From: PGYR01 sp041595255
GTDB lineage: Bacteria > Bacteroidota > Ignavibacteria > Kapaibacteriales > UBA2268
Length of the DNA stretch: 23,506 bases
Assembly: GCA_041595255.1 (NCBI GenBank)
Contig: JBFHKR010000029.1
Span: 1 to 23,506, forward strand
Direction of reading: 5' to 3'
A program made the position numbers and the translations under genes. Position 1 is the stretch's first letter, and every line of letters starts with the position of its first letter. Below, piece after piece: positions 7,878-16,137 of the stretch. The notes below the pieces were generated by a model. That model was not told where the DNA came from. It made no database searches and worked only from the letters and a program-made list of their open reading frames with translations.

Positions 7878-8978
7878 CTACACCTTATTACTTTCTAGTT
7901 TGTAACCCTGTAATGACAACTGAGCATGTATGTTGTAAAGACATGCACCAGCGGTAACAGTACCGTCCGATGTTGCCGACCCTGATACAGCTCCAGTAAC
8001 AGTTTCGTTGTCTTGGAATGTTCCGCTGATGTCTGTCAAAATAAATGTTCCAACTGCTCCATCTTCTATGATTCCAGCTATTATACCAGACGCTCCACTA
8101 GTTCCACCTGTTAAAGTGTCTCCAGTGGTGAAGTTGGCAGTTTTTGCGTCAAATTTTAGAGTATTTACATCTGCTGGGAAACTATTTGCTTTAATTGTGA
8201 ACCAATAATCAGTTCTTTCTTTTAAAACAATACCTTTCCATTGCTTTGATTGCCAAAGTTGATTAAATGCTCTTAGACTCATATTGTCAAACATCACCCA
8301 CTCATCAGAACCTTTCATTTTTACAGTGAAAGCATCCGTAATTGAATCGCTTAATGTGATGTCTCTACCTTCTGAATCAGTAAGAGTAACGTTGGCCTCA
8401 TTAACCCAAAACTCTTCCAAACCAATAGTGATTTTTTCTTCTTGTTTGTCTGAATTTGATGTTAAAGTGAATTTTTTATCAAGTGTCCAAGGTCTGTCAG
8501 AGCGTACTCTATTCATGACATTGTTTATAGAATATTTTGGCTCATTTGAACCAAGACTGTAACCAATCAGATGAAATTCTGATCGTACTGGGAATTTATT
8601 TATATCCTTTGTCGGATGACCTGTTCCATTTAGCTTTACTCGATACCTTGCACTATCTGTTAAATAAGCTCCGGCGTATCTTTCGTTCTTGTAAAGTCTA
8701 TTAAAGGCCTGTACCGTAATCGGACTTTCAAAGAAATTCCACCCATTCTCATTTGAGAACTCAATTCTCATTTCATTATGTCTATTAGCACCCGATTCTA
8801 GCGGTTTACCTTTTGAATCCAAGAGGGTGACATAAGGCATAATCAGAAAAAAATCATTGTCATTTAGTGAGAATGACTTCATATCTTCACCATCTCTTGC
8901 TGTTAAGGTTAAAACCTCATTATAAGCATAGAAGCGGCTTAGATCTATTAGTGCTATTGCTTTTTTAGTTAGTTGCAT
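7878..8978 (-). CDS. Internally duplicated protein, candidate double-barrel capsid or vertex protein
   Basis: Residues about 20-144 and 168-363 are two copies of one domain. Matching stretches include VTLLDSKGKPL / VTLTDSEGRDI, WNFFESPITVQAFNRLYKN / WVMFDNMSLRAFNQLWQSK, YAGAYLTDSARYRVKL / WKGIVLKERTDYWFTI and FHLIGYSLGS / AQLSLQGYKLES. The second copy carries an insert (about 272-345) with the repeated pattern GDTLTGGTSGASG / GTFQDNETVTGAVSGSAT known from phage fibre proteins. Two fused beta domains in 366 residues match the size of double jelly-roll capsid proteins, but the fold is not proven. A vertex spike or two-domain adhesin are alternatives. There is no signal peptide or membrane span; the start has AAGGAAA upstream. 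Confidence 0.75.
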   Translation of the reverse strand: MQLTKKAIALIDLSRFYAYNEVLTLTARDGEDMKSFSLNDNDFFLIMPYVTLLDSKGKPLESGANRHNEMRIEFSNENGWNFFESPITVQAFNRLYKNERYAGAYLTDSARYRVKLNGTGHPTKDINKFPVRSEFHLIGYSLGSNEPKYSINNVMNRVRSDRPWTLDKKFTLTSNSDKQEEKITIGLEEFWVNEANVTLTDSEGRDITLSDSITDAFTVKMKGSDEWVMFDNMSLRAFNQLWQSKQWKGIVLKERTDYWFTIKANSFPADVNTLKFDAKTANFTTGDTLTGGTSGASGIIAGIIEDGAVGTFILTDISGTFQDNETVTGAVSGSATSDGTVTAGACLYNIHAQLSLQGYKLESNKV

Positions 8979-9011
8979 GGTATTTTCCTTTATATTTCTT
9001 GTTTAGCTTTC

Positions 9012-9050
9012 TGCGGTGAGTAGCATGGAATAGGACCAGTACTCACCGCA
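9012..9050 (-). promoter_or_regulatory. Perfect 11-bp hairpin between the two candidate capsid genes
   Basis: TGCGGTGAGTA (9012-9022) and TACTCACCGCA (9040-9050) are exact inverted repeats around a 17-base loop, in the largest gap of the operon (8979-9079). On the transcribed strand no U-run follows, so it is not a standard Rho-independent terminator. It lies just after the 207-aa gene, so an mRNA-stabilising end, an RNase processing site or a partial terminator that sets capsid protein ratios would fit. A DNA-binding palindrome is also possible. Confidence 0.6.
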
Positions 9051-9079
9051 TAGGCTTAATATTAAACTAAGAATGAGGA

Positions 9080-9703
9080 TTACCCTCTTTCTTTCACATT
9101 TGTAGTTATCAAATCAAAGAAGATTGCATAACCTTTAGAGTTTGTTAAACCAGAGTTTGGTAATAACATGTCTTGAGTTCCAGTTCCTTCAGTAGTGAAT
9201 TCAACTGGTTTGAAGTCAAATCTGAAAGATGCACCAGGTGCTATAATCACTGGTACTGGTAACTTGAAGAAATTATTAAACTTGTCTCTAGTTGTAGTGT
9301 AAGCTGTATCACCTGCAGCAGGTAGAGCAGGCTTCATGTCGAAATTAGTGAAGTTAGTTAGGTACTCATCGAATACGTCATTACCTTCTAATCTCAAAGA
9401 GAATTTTGACAACTCTAAGAATGCAGCCATTCTTTGTGCTTGAGCTGGTCCATCAACATCTGATGCACCTAGAGCAAATAGAATCAATGGAGTTATTCTA
9501 ACACCAATAATTTTAAATGCTTGAGATTGAGAAGGGAAACCTGGAGTTTTGTACTTCTCATCTTTATGCTCGTTAGTAAAAAGTACTTTATCTACTAAAG
9601 TACCACCTAATTCTATCAGGTCTGTATCTCGTACAACTCTGAACAGCTTTTCTAGATTTTGGCTAGCGTTTGGCTTGCCAACGTTTGCTAATGCTGGGTT
9701 CAC
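9080..9703 (-). CDS. Candidate major capsid protein (single beta-barrel type), 207 aa
   Basis: Start is a GTG at 9703 behind a strong AGGAGG (9711-9716), consistent with high expression. Beta-type segments are evenly spaced: FKIIGVRITPLILFALG (about 63-80), FLELSKFSLRLEGNDVFDEY (about 93-112), FKLPVPVIIAPGASFRFDFK (about 148-167) and KGYAIFFDLITTN near the end. The 'P-V-P-hydrophobic-PG-x-SF-x-hydrophobic' step is reminiscent of jelly-roll capsid proteins. No membrane span, signal or enzyme motif is present. The stable hairpin right after the gene and its central place in the operon also suit an abundant virion protein. Identity as capsid is an inference; a tailed-phage structural protein cannot be excluded. 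Confidence 0.7.
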   Translation of the reverse strand: MNPALANVGKPNASQNLEKLFRVVRDTDLIELGGTLVDKVLFTNEHKDEKYKTPGFPSQSQAFKIIGVRITPLILFALGASDVDGPAQAQRMAAFLELSKFSLRLEGNDVFDEYLTNFTNFDMKPALPAAGDTAYTTTRDKFNNFFKLPVPVIIAPGASFRFDFKPVEFTTEGTGTQDMLLPNSGLTNSKGYAIFFDLITTNVKERG

Positions 9704-9740
9704 TTTGAACCTCCTATAAATTATTATTAAAAATTATTGT

Positions 9741-10376
9741 TTACATTCCCATAGTTTCATCGAATACACCGTCACCAAGCATCTCAGTTGCTTCAGTTCC
9801 GAATCTATCCGCTAAACTTTCATTCAAACTTGCTTCTGAAATGAATTCAGAAAGTGTTCCTGCATCACCTCTACCACCAGTATCATAATTTACTGTTGGA
9901 TTTTCATCTCTAGTAAAAGTTTTAATTCTTTGACCATTTGGTAAAGTAAGTTCTTCTACTTTTGCACCAGGAGGTACGTCATCACCAACACCAACGTTAG
10001 CAGGTATTTGTGGTATTGCGTTTGGATCCGCGTTCACTGTGTAGCCTTGCTTAGTAGAAGGTAGTGCTAATGGCACAGATGCAAACTTTGCTGCAACAGG
10101 ATTTCCATAAGTAACAATTGCCTTGACTGTCTTAGTTGCAACTACTCCTGCTGCCATTTCTTTTTGGTTTGCTGCAAGGAAAATAACAGTTGTTATTACA
10201 CCAGATAGAACATTGCCTACTGGTCCACTTGCCTGTTTACCACTTATCCTCTGGAATACTGATGGTAATGCTTCACCTATCAATGCTCCACCTATCATCT
10301 TTCCAACTATTTTTAAGTTGGTCTTATTTGCTGATTTTCCCACTCTGGTAAAATCTAGCAATTTCTTCTTAGCCAT
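9741..10376 (-). CDS. Hydrophobic Gly/Ala-rich virion-type protein, 211 aa
   Basis: The basic N-terminus (MAKKKLLDFTRVGKSANKTN) is followed by GALIGEALPSVFQ and one clear hydrophobic segment near residues 53-70 (VGNVLSGVITTVIFLAANQ), then a hydrophilic proline/glycine-rich half. It begins within the stop codon of the 145-aa gene (TAATG) and lies directly upstream of the candidate capsid gene. A positive N-terminus plus one membrane segment is like the inner-membrane proteins of membrane-containing virions. A scaffold is an alternative. The family is not recognised. Confidence 0.7.
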   Translation of the reverse strand: MAKKKLLDFTRVGKSANKTNLKIVGKMIGGALIGEALPSVFQRISGKQASGPVGNVLSGVITTVIFLAANQKEMAAGVVATKTVKAIVTYGNPVAAKFASVPLALPSTKQGYTVNADPNAIPQIPANVGVGDDVPPGAKVEELTLPNGQRIKTFTRDENPTVNYDTGGRGDAGTLSEFISEASLNESLADRFGTEATEMLGDGVFDETMGM

Positions 10377-10813
10377 TAGTTAGCTCCCTTTTTATCAATA
10401 AGAAAATGTTTTGCTGCTCCAGCCGCTCCACCAATTGCTAAGGAAGTAACCCATCCGAGTTTTATTCCGTATTTAGCAACTGCCGTTGCACCAGCACCCA
10501 CTATAGCAGGATGTACTTTTTTTACAAAAGACTCCTTTTCTTTGGGTGGTTGCTCTTGTGGTAATGTTGGACCATAAGTTTGGCTGTTTTGTTGGTCATA
10601 AGAGACCTGTTCATTACCAAATACTTCATCTACTTTTTGCGAAACTGCTTTTGTAGCTGATTCTTTGGTATTACCTTTAACTCCATCCCAGACATCTGTA
10701 CCGACTTCCTTGATACCGTCCCAGATGTCTCCAAAAATACCATCGTTTAGACCTGTGTCTACAGCGTATTTTTGTTGATCTAATTCTCCAAGTATACTTT
10801 GATCTGTAACCAT
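10376..10813 (-). CDS. Membrane-associated virion-type protein, 145 aa
   Basis: The N-terminal 50 residues carry amphipathic repeats (FGDIWDGIKEVGTDVWDGVK), then a Gln/Pro linker (residues about 70-92), and a C-terminal Gly/Ala-rich hydrophobic stretch (HPAIVGAGATAVAKYGIKLG, WVTSLAIGGAAGAAKHFL) ending in a basic tail. The IWDGIKEVGTDVWDGVK segment looks like an internal duplication of a membrane-binding helix. The ATG at 10813 follows GGAG. It overlaps the next gene by one base. It resembles the 246-aa and 211-aa proteins in layout, but no family is recognised. Confidence 0.7.
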   Translation of the reverse strand: MVTDQSILGELDQQKYAVDTGLNDGIFGDIWDGIKEVGTDVWDGVKGNTKESATKAVSQKVDEVFGNEQVSYDQQNSQTYGPTLPQEQPPKEKESFVKKVHPAIVGAGATAVAKYGIKLGWVTSLAIGGAAGAAKHFLIDKKGAN

Positions 10814-10840
10814 TGTCTTGGCTCCTATATAAATTGATTA

Positions 10841-13800
10841 TTAATAACATTCTCCGCAGTCACAATCCGAGCATTCATTATTACATTGATTACATCGTTT
10901 GTGGTGACTTCCATATTCAGTGATATTAACAACTCTACTAGGGAGCTTTGCAATGTCGCAGTCCGTACATTCGGAAACAGCTTTTTGCACTTGTGGAGTA
11001 GCAGTCTGAATTTCGGTTTCTCTTTTCTTCTCAGTTTCTAACTGGCTTTTTAGTAGAGATATTTCCTTTAGAATTTCTTGATTTGGATTTTCTACTGGTT
11101 TATTTTGTTCGTTGACTATTCTTGTCAATTCGGCAATTCTATCTTCTGATCTTCTAAGTTGATTTATTAACTCAGGCGATGTTTCTTTTTTAGCTTCACT
11201 TACTTTTTTAAGCTCTGCCAATAAGAATGATTCTTTTTGCTGATTTTGTAATTTTAGTTTTTCCAATTCCTGCTGCATAGTTATTACTCTTTCATCAGGT
11301 TGGTTTTCTTGTCTTTTTCTAGCTTCACTTTCAATAGCTAGTTTTGCTTCTAGTTCTTTTATTTGCTCATTGTACTTTTGATTTATTTTCTCAGCTTCTT
11401 TCGAATCTTCTGGAACTACTATTTTATCAGGAATTTTTATTTCAACTTTTTTGTTAGGGTCATATCCTATAATCTGACATGTCCAAGGATTAAAGTCATA
11501 AAGTACTCCGTCAATCCTTACAAACCAAGCTTCTTTATCTGTACCTATATTCGATACATATACTCTGATTTTATCAGGCATCACATCGTCATTTAGTCCA
11601 ATTGGTAAGGGTAATGGGTCTGGATGGAATCCGCTATTTGGTGGTAATGATAACATTCCACCTGGTAAAGAAACAAAATCTGTTGGAACAAAATTTGTTC
11701 TAATCAATTGATTAGTTTCTATTCCACTAGGAACAGATACTTCAGTCTTAGGGTTTGTTTCATATACTATTTTTGGAGTTTGTTTAGCCCTATTTGGATA
11801 GAAGAAATACTCATTGCCTTCTACAACTACACAAGGAGGAACTTTAACAGGTATTGGAAGTTTTATTCCATCTTTAGGCAGTTCTGTTTTTACAAAGTTA
11901 GTTGGTACATCACCAAAGTAATTCCAATCATTGGGGATATAACTATCTTGTTTGTTATTATTTGTACTGCCAGTATTACCAGACTTAACAGGTATATCCA
12001 CTTCTATTTTCTTACTGTCTATTTGTCCAAAGTTGGTACTACCACTAGTATTTACAGGATTGTAGCCAGTAAATGCAGTTTTATTCACACATTTACGTAA
12101 ATCGTGATCCCACTCCCAACCTTCAGGACACCACAGAACTTTAGCATCAGAATTTTGCTCTATAATAAACTTATAGCATTCTTTATATTCGTCTTCTATG
12201 CTATCAGGTAAAACAAATGGTGTATTGCTATTTATTCTAGAAGATAATCCAGCTTTACCTATAAGAGCATCAATAGTTAAATCCTTTAGCATATTTTTAT
12301 CTGATGGCATATGTCCAAAATTTTGCCCGATTAAAGCCGCTAGTATATCAGGGTTGCTGTTTGTATAACTCTTAACTTGGTCGCTATTAATTAGAGACGA
12401 AGTAAAAGCTTCTATTCCTGGGAAATAACTTAATGGAGCATTAGAGCCTCCAGCAATCATAAGATCTTGTAGTATAGGTATCTCAGATAATGGGCTTGCT
12501 GTGTCTCGTATTTCAGTAGCTAAAGAACCCGTTTCAATAACTCTCTTTACTTTATCCACCATTAACATATTAGATATGTTTTGGACTGTCTTGTTTACAT
12601 CGCCCAAACCCACACCTTTAACAATTTTTGTTAAGTCTGGGACTTCTAATGTTGGAATCTTAGTAGAATATCTACTATATATTTTCTCGATTTCCTTATA
12701 GTCTAAACCTAGAACAGATTCAGCTTCCTTTAACATAGTAGCGTGAATACTTCTAGTATTATCTAATGCGTAACGCTTAATAGTTTTACCAGCTGTTTCT
12801 ATATATTTTCCTATAGATGTTCCAGCATCTTCTACATATTTTGTTACACCTTTGACTGTTTCTGGTGCAAATGCTTCTGCCATTGACAACATCGACGAGA
12901 ATGTTGTTTTAATATCAACTCCAGTTGCACTTCCATTAAAAACAGAAACTAAGGCTTTAGAACCTTTCATTATTTCAGGTGGTAATTTTATCCCAACTAT
13001 TCCAGTCACGGCATTTGCTGCACCTAGTACCATTCCTAGTTTATCTTGCCATGATGGGAAACCCTCTCTTGCCTCAATAATCAATACTATTGGAGTTGGT
13101 TCTACTTTACCTCTATTCTCTATTTCTTTTAGATAGCCAAATAGTGTTTTTTCTTGAAGACTATACATATTAGCGACATTATTAAGATTGCTGTCTTTTG
13201 GCATATATACAGATGGTAGAATAGTTCCACCTTGTTCAAACTCTCTATAGGCAGTAGCTCTTATTTTTTTATCATACAAATCTTGAGTTAATCGCTCTAC
13301 CCATCCATTACCTCTAAATTTTCTATTATCTACTTTAATAGTCATATAGTTTCGAGTAGCGTTGTCTGGGTTATCTTCTAAGTTATCAGGATTAATTCTA
13401 TATCCTAAAAATCCATTTTTTGCAATATCTACTGATTGTGGTTGGTTAAAGTCAAGCACAACAATAGTATTACCTATACTATCTTTGAACATACCAAAAC
13501 CAGTATTCCCACCAGGATTAAGGTCAGGACGATTATTATACCATAGGGCTGAACCATTACGGTTTGCTGAATTCCCAATATTAGCGTTTGTAATATCTGA
13601 AAGGACTTTTATATCTTGCAATACGCTGTAGTGTTGTAACTTACTTTTAGGTGGTACAGTTACGATATTATATCTACATTTTTTTACTTTTTCTACTACT
13701 GGAGTTGATGTATCCTTTTCAGGTGAGTAGTTTTTTTCTACTGTTGGAGTTTCTTTTTTATTTTCTACTACTGGACTTTTATATTCATAATCACAATTAG

Positions 13801-14644
13801 TAATCTCTACCCAGCCTTTACCAGCCACGTTAGTGTACCATTTGTCATTGAATTTTGTAGCTGTACCGATTGCTTGATTACTTTGGTTAAAGTATATGTA
13901 GTTATTACCGACTTTTCTAATACATTTCGGTAATACTTCTGCAATTGGTTGATTATCTTGCTTTTGCTGGATTACAGGACGGCATTCAAAACCGTTATAA
14001 GATTTCGCTTTTGCATTTTTACAAGCAGCTTCTTGTTCCACATGAAGAAATACAATACCGTTTGATTGTTTAATGTCGCTAAATCTATAACGCCAAGCGG
14101 CTACGCCTTCTTTTGTTTTTTCGTTATTTATATAAACATTGCCTTCAACAGTATCGAATGTTTGATTTTTTCTGTCTACATTAACAACTAATCCAAAATG
14201 ACCAGAACTTGATGGGTCAGTTGAATATCTATATATTATAGAGCCAACAGTTGGGTTATTCAAATCGTTTGCATATAGATCTTTACCTTTTAGCATTGTT
14301 TTTTCAGCATTACCGTAGGTTTCGGTATGCCCTGGGAATTTATGAGAGCAACCCATATTTCTAGCTGCTTCATCCATCAAAAACCAGGCAAATACTGCAC
14401 AATAAGCAGATTGCTTTTGACTTGCTGCATCTTTACCGTAGTAGTTTTGTTTGAATAGGTCTATGTATTGGCCAGCATTTTTAGATGTTTCGACTACGTT
14501 TTTAGATAACCAATATAAGGCAGTACAAACTAATTGTTCCCCAAATTCAGTAGGAGACTTTTCAGTTGGTCGCCAACCGTCCCTAACCTCTTGAGGTCTG
14601 TTAATTAGTAACTCTAATATTCCGTTATATGTTTGATTAGCCAT
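10841..14644 (-). CDS. Giant 1267-aa protein: N-terminal CHAP domain, coiled coil, Cys-rich tail
   Basis: Residues about 30-205 look like a CHAP peptidoglycan-cleaving domain: SAYCAVFAWF with C82, SSGHFGLVV with H149, and FDTVEGNV giving E167/N169. Three short similar motifs follow far apart (CIRKVGNNYIYFN, CVVVEGNEYFFYPN, WFVRIDGVLYDFNP). Residues near 550-590 are weakly hydrophobic, and CPEGWEWDHDLRKC lies near 835-850. About 1080-1215 is a long coiled coil. The last 42 residues hold eight Cys (1226, 1229, 1251, 1254, 1258, 1261, 1263, 1266) and HH at 1247-1248, a likely metal site. It probably serves as a virion-associated entry lysin and structural rod. The gene follows the peptidase gene by four bases and has no clear ribosome site, suggesting coupling. 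Confidence 0.8.
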   Translation of the reverse strand: MANQTYNGILELLINRPQEVRDGWRPTEKSPTEFGEQLVCTALYWLSKNVVETSKNAGQYIDLFKQNYYGKDAASQKQSAYCAVFAWFLMDEAARNMGCSHKFPGHTETYGNAEKTMLKGKDLYANDLNNPTVGSIIYRYSTDPSSSGHFGLVVNVDRKNQTFDTVEGNVYINNEKTKEGVAAWRYRFSDIKQSNGIVFLHVEQEAACKNAKAKSYNGFECRPVIQQKQDNQPIAEVLPKCIRKVGNNYIYFNQSNQAIGTATKFNDKWYTNVAGKGWVEITNCDYEYKSPVVENKKETPTVEKNYSPEKDTSTPVVEKVKKCRYNIVTVPPKSKLQHYSVLQDIKVLSDITNANIGNSANRNGSALWYNNRPDLNPGGNTGFGMFKDSIGNTIVVLDFNQPQSVDIAKNGFLGYRINPDNLEDNPDNATRNYMTIKVDNRKFRGNGWVERLTQDLYDKKIRATAYREFEQGGTILPSVYMPKDSNLNNVANMYSLQEKTLFGYLKEIENRGKVEPTPIVLIIEAREGFPSWQDKLGMVLGAANAVTGIVGIKLPPEIMKGSKALVSVFNGSATGVDIKTTFSSMLSMAEAFAPETVKGVTKYVEDAGTSIGKYIETAGKTIKRYALDNTRSIHATMLKEAESVLGLDYKEIEKIYSRYSTKIPTLEVPDLTKIVKGVGLGDVNKTVQNISNMLMVDKVKRVIETGSLATEIRDTASPLSEIPILQDLMIAGGSNAPLSYFPGIEAFTSSLINSDQVKSYTNSNPDILAALIGQNFGHMPSDKNMLKDLTIDALIGKAGLSSRINSNTPFVLPDSIEDEYKECYKFIIEQNSDAKVLWCPEGWEWDHDLRKCVNKTAFTGYNPVNTSGSTNFGQIDSKKIEVDIPVKSGNTGSTNNNKQDSYIPNDWNYFGDVPTNFVKTELPKDGIKLPIPVKVPPCVVVEGNEYFFYPNRAKQTPKIVYETNPKTEVSVPSGIETNQLIRTNFVPTDFVSLPGGMLSLPPNSGFHPDPLPLPIGLNDDVMPDKIRVYVSNIGTDKEAWFVRIDGVLYDFNPWTCQIIGYDPNKKVEIKIPDKIVVPEDSKEAEKINQKYNEQIKELEAKLAIESEARKRQENQPDERVITMQQELEKLKLQNQQKESFLLAELKKVSEAKKETSPELINQLRRSEDRIAELTRIVNEQNKPVENPNQEILKEISLLKSQLETEKKRETEIQTATPQVQKAVSECTDCDIAKLPSRVVNITEYGSHHKRCNQCNNECSDCDCGECY

Positions 14645-14648
14645 TTAT

Positions 14649-15581
14649 CTAATAATACCAATCTGTGTAAATATAATCCTGTTTAGCTGTCTGAAGTACT
14701 CTAGCTGGTACATTCTTGTCTCTTGTCAGTTGCTCAACTTTTTCTCTAGTTAATGCATCTGGTATTAGTTCTTTGACTATTTTCTCTTGAACTACCGGGT
14801 AAGGTTTAGAAACATCTCTTTCAATGACTCTTTCAGTGTTTTTACCACCACCGTTTATTCCAAGTATTTCCGATATCTCATTACCTATATTGATAATGTT
14901 CTGATTTTGTGGAGTATTCTTATTTTTACCGCCACATTTACCACCGCAACCACATTTACCACCACAATCATTAAGATGCGAACTACATCCACAATCATTT
15001 AGGAAAGATTCTTCAGATATATATCTACTATCTGGTCTATCTTCTAATGTTTGAACTTTCATTTCCATTTTAGGGACTCCATAATCTCTTGATCTTATTA
15101 CTTTTTCTTCTGGAATAGCTTTTCCAAAACCATTAGCACCTTGTGTAGGGTCTAGTAACAACCATTTACTATTTACCTTAGCTTTTAAAACAACATGAGT
15201 GTATTGGTGCTTTCTCCATGCTATTACAGTGTATTTCGTTTCTATACCTAATACATTCAGAAGAGTAGAAAGAAGTAAAACCATACTCTCACAATCTTCT
15301 CCTACTACATTTCCTGCTATCAAGTGAATTGGAGCCGTTATATGTTCTCGATCGTCAGGATCTTTCTTATATGGAACTAGCTTAACTACATAATCAAATA
15401 CAGATTTTACAGTTTCAAGCTCACTTTTACCCTTTAATCTTTTTGCTGTGTTTTGAACTAAGGGATGTTTTCTATCTCTTAGATCTATTCTTATCAATTC
15501 TTTTACAACATCACTGATTAAACCATCATGAGTTAGTCTTTTATTGATTACTATTTTACTATGTGGTTTGGGTATGTTCAT
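14649..15581 (-). CDS. Transglutaminase-like cysteine peptidase with Cys-rich segment
   Basis: A 310-residue protein with a transglutaminase-like core: GEDCESMVLLLSTLLNVLGI with C97, QYTHVVLKA with H129, and WLLLDPTQG with D144, the Cys-His-Asp triad of the superfamily. Many prokaryotic members are proteases or peptidoglycan enzymes. After the core, residues 197-216 form a Cys/Gly-rich segment (six Cys, motif CGGKCGCGGKCGG) that may bind metal or form disulphides, followed by a charged C-terminus. It has no signal peptide. It overlaps the 84-aa gene (ATGA) and precedes the CHAP giant, which has its own Cys-rich end. It may process virion proteins or act on the host wall; this is not resolved. 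Confidence 0.8.
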   Translation of the reverse strand: MNIPKPHSKIVINKRLTHDGLISDVVKELIRIDLRDRKHPLVQNTAKRLKGKSELETVKSVFDYVVKLVPYKKDPDDREHITAPIHLIAGNVVGEDCESMVLLLSTLLNVLGIETKYTVIAWRKHQYTHVVLKAKVNSKWLLLDPTQGANGFGKAIPEEKVIRSRDYGVPKMEMKVQTLEDRPDSRYISEESFLNDCGCSSHLNDCGGKCGCGGKCGGKNKNTPQNQNIINIGNEISEILGINGGGKNTERVIERDVSKPYPVVQEKIVKELIPDALTREKVEQLTRDKNVPARVLQTAKQDYIYTDWYY

Positions 15582-15832
15582 TCGTTTTTGTTTTTTAATT
15601 CACCTTTTAGAGAAATTATTTCTCCATTCGTCTTTTCTGTTTTTTCTAGAATTTTATCTAGTTTTTCTAAAATTGAATCAACTGACTTTTGATTATTATT
15701 AATCTGGACTTCGAAAGTTGCTAACTTGTTCAATACATAAATGTGTGATGTGCCAAGTCCTAAAATCGCTGTCGAGAAAATCGCAATAATGAGATTATTC
15801 CAGAATTCCTTTTTAGATATATCGCCGTTCAT
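15578..15832 (-). CDS. Small membrane-anchored coiled-coil protein, 84 aa
   Basis: One membrane span (NLIIAIFSTAILGLGTSHIYVL, residues about 13-34) is followed by a coiled coil (FEVQINNNQKSVDSILEKLDKILEKTEKTNGEIISLKGEL). The layout is that of type-II-anchored phage proteins such as Rz-like spanins or holin accessory proteins, though Rz proteins are usually longer. Both ends overlap neighbours by ATGA, showing tight translational coupling. It could instead be a minor virion membrane protein. Confidence 0.75.
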   Translation of the reverse strand: MNGDISKKEFWNNLIIAIFSTAILGLGTSHIYVLNKLATFEVQINNNQKSVDSILEKLDKILEKTEKTNGEIISLKGELKNKNE

Positions 15833-16137
15833 TTAGCATTCTTCTTGATTTCTTGAACATTCTTTACAGTTTGACTGATCGCCATAGCACCAAAAACAAT
15901 TCCTACAGCTAAGAGATAAGGAGTAGCTTTATCTAGCCCTTTTTCTACCTTCTCAGTGATTTTATTAGCATTCTCTGCTGACTTACCTGTATTCGTAAAA
16001 AAATCACCAATATCTTTGAATACATCAGAAAGTGGTGAAGGTCTATTAGGAGCAGTACTATCAAATGTTGCTTCTAAAGAATTATCACTTAGAGCAGATG
16101 GAATACTGTTTTCATCTAAATATCTTGAGTTGCTCAT
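15829..16137 (-). CDS. Small single-span membrane protein, 102 aa
   Basis: The N-terminus is polar (about 60 residues), then comes an amphipathic helix (ANKITEKVEKGLDKATPY) and one membrane span near residues 73-90 (YLLAVGIVFGAMAISQTV), and a basic tail ending KKNAK. It overlaps both neighbours by four bases (ATGA). Its arrangement of a polar N-terminal domain with a C-terminal anchor repeats that of the 246-aa gene before it, so the two may be related virion membrane proteins. The family is not recognised. Confidence 0.75.
   Translation of the reverse strand: MSNSRYLDENSIPSALSDNSLEATFDSTAPNRPSPLSDVFKDIGDFFTNTGKSAENANKITEKVEKGLDKATPYLLAVGIVFGAMAISQTVKNVQEIKKNAK

Noticed and set aside
9012..9050. 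Hairpin as a Rho-independent terminator
   Set aside because: No U-run follows on the transcribed strand, and genes of the same operon continue downstream.
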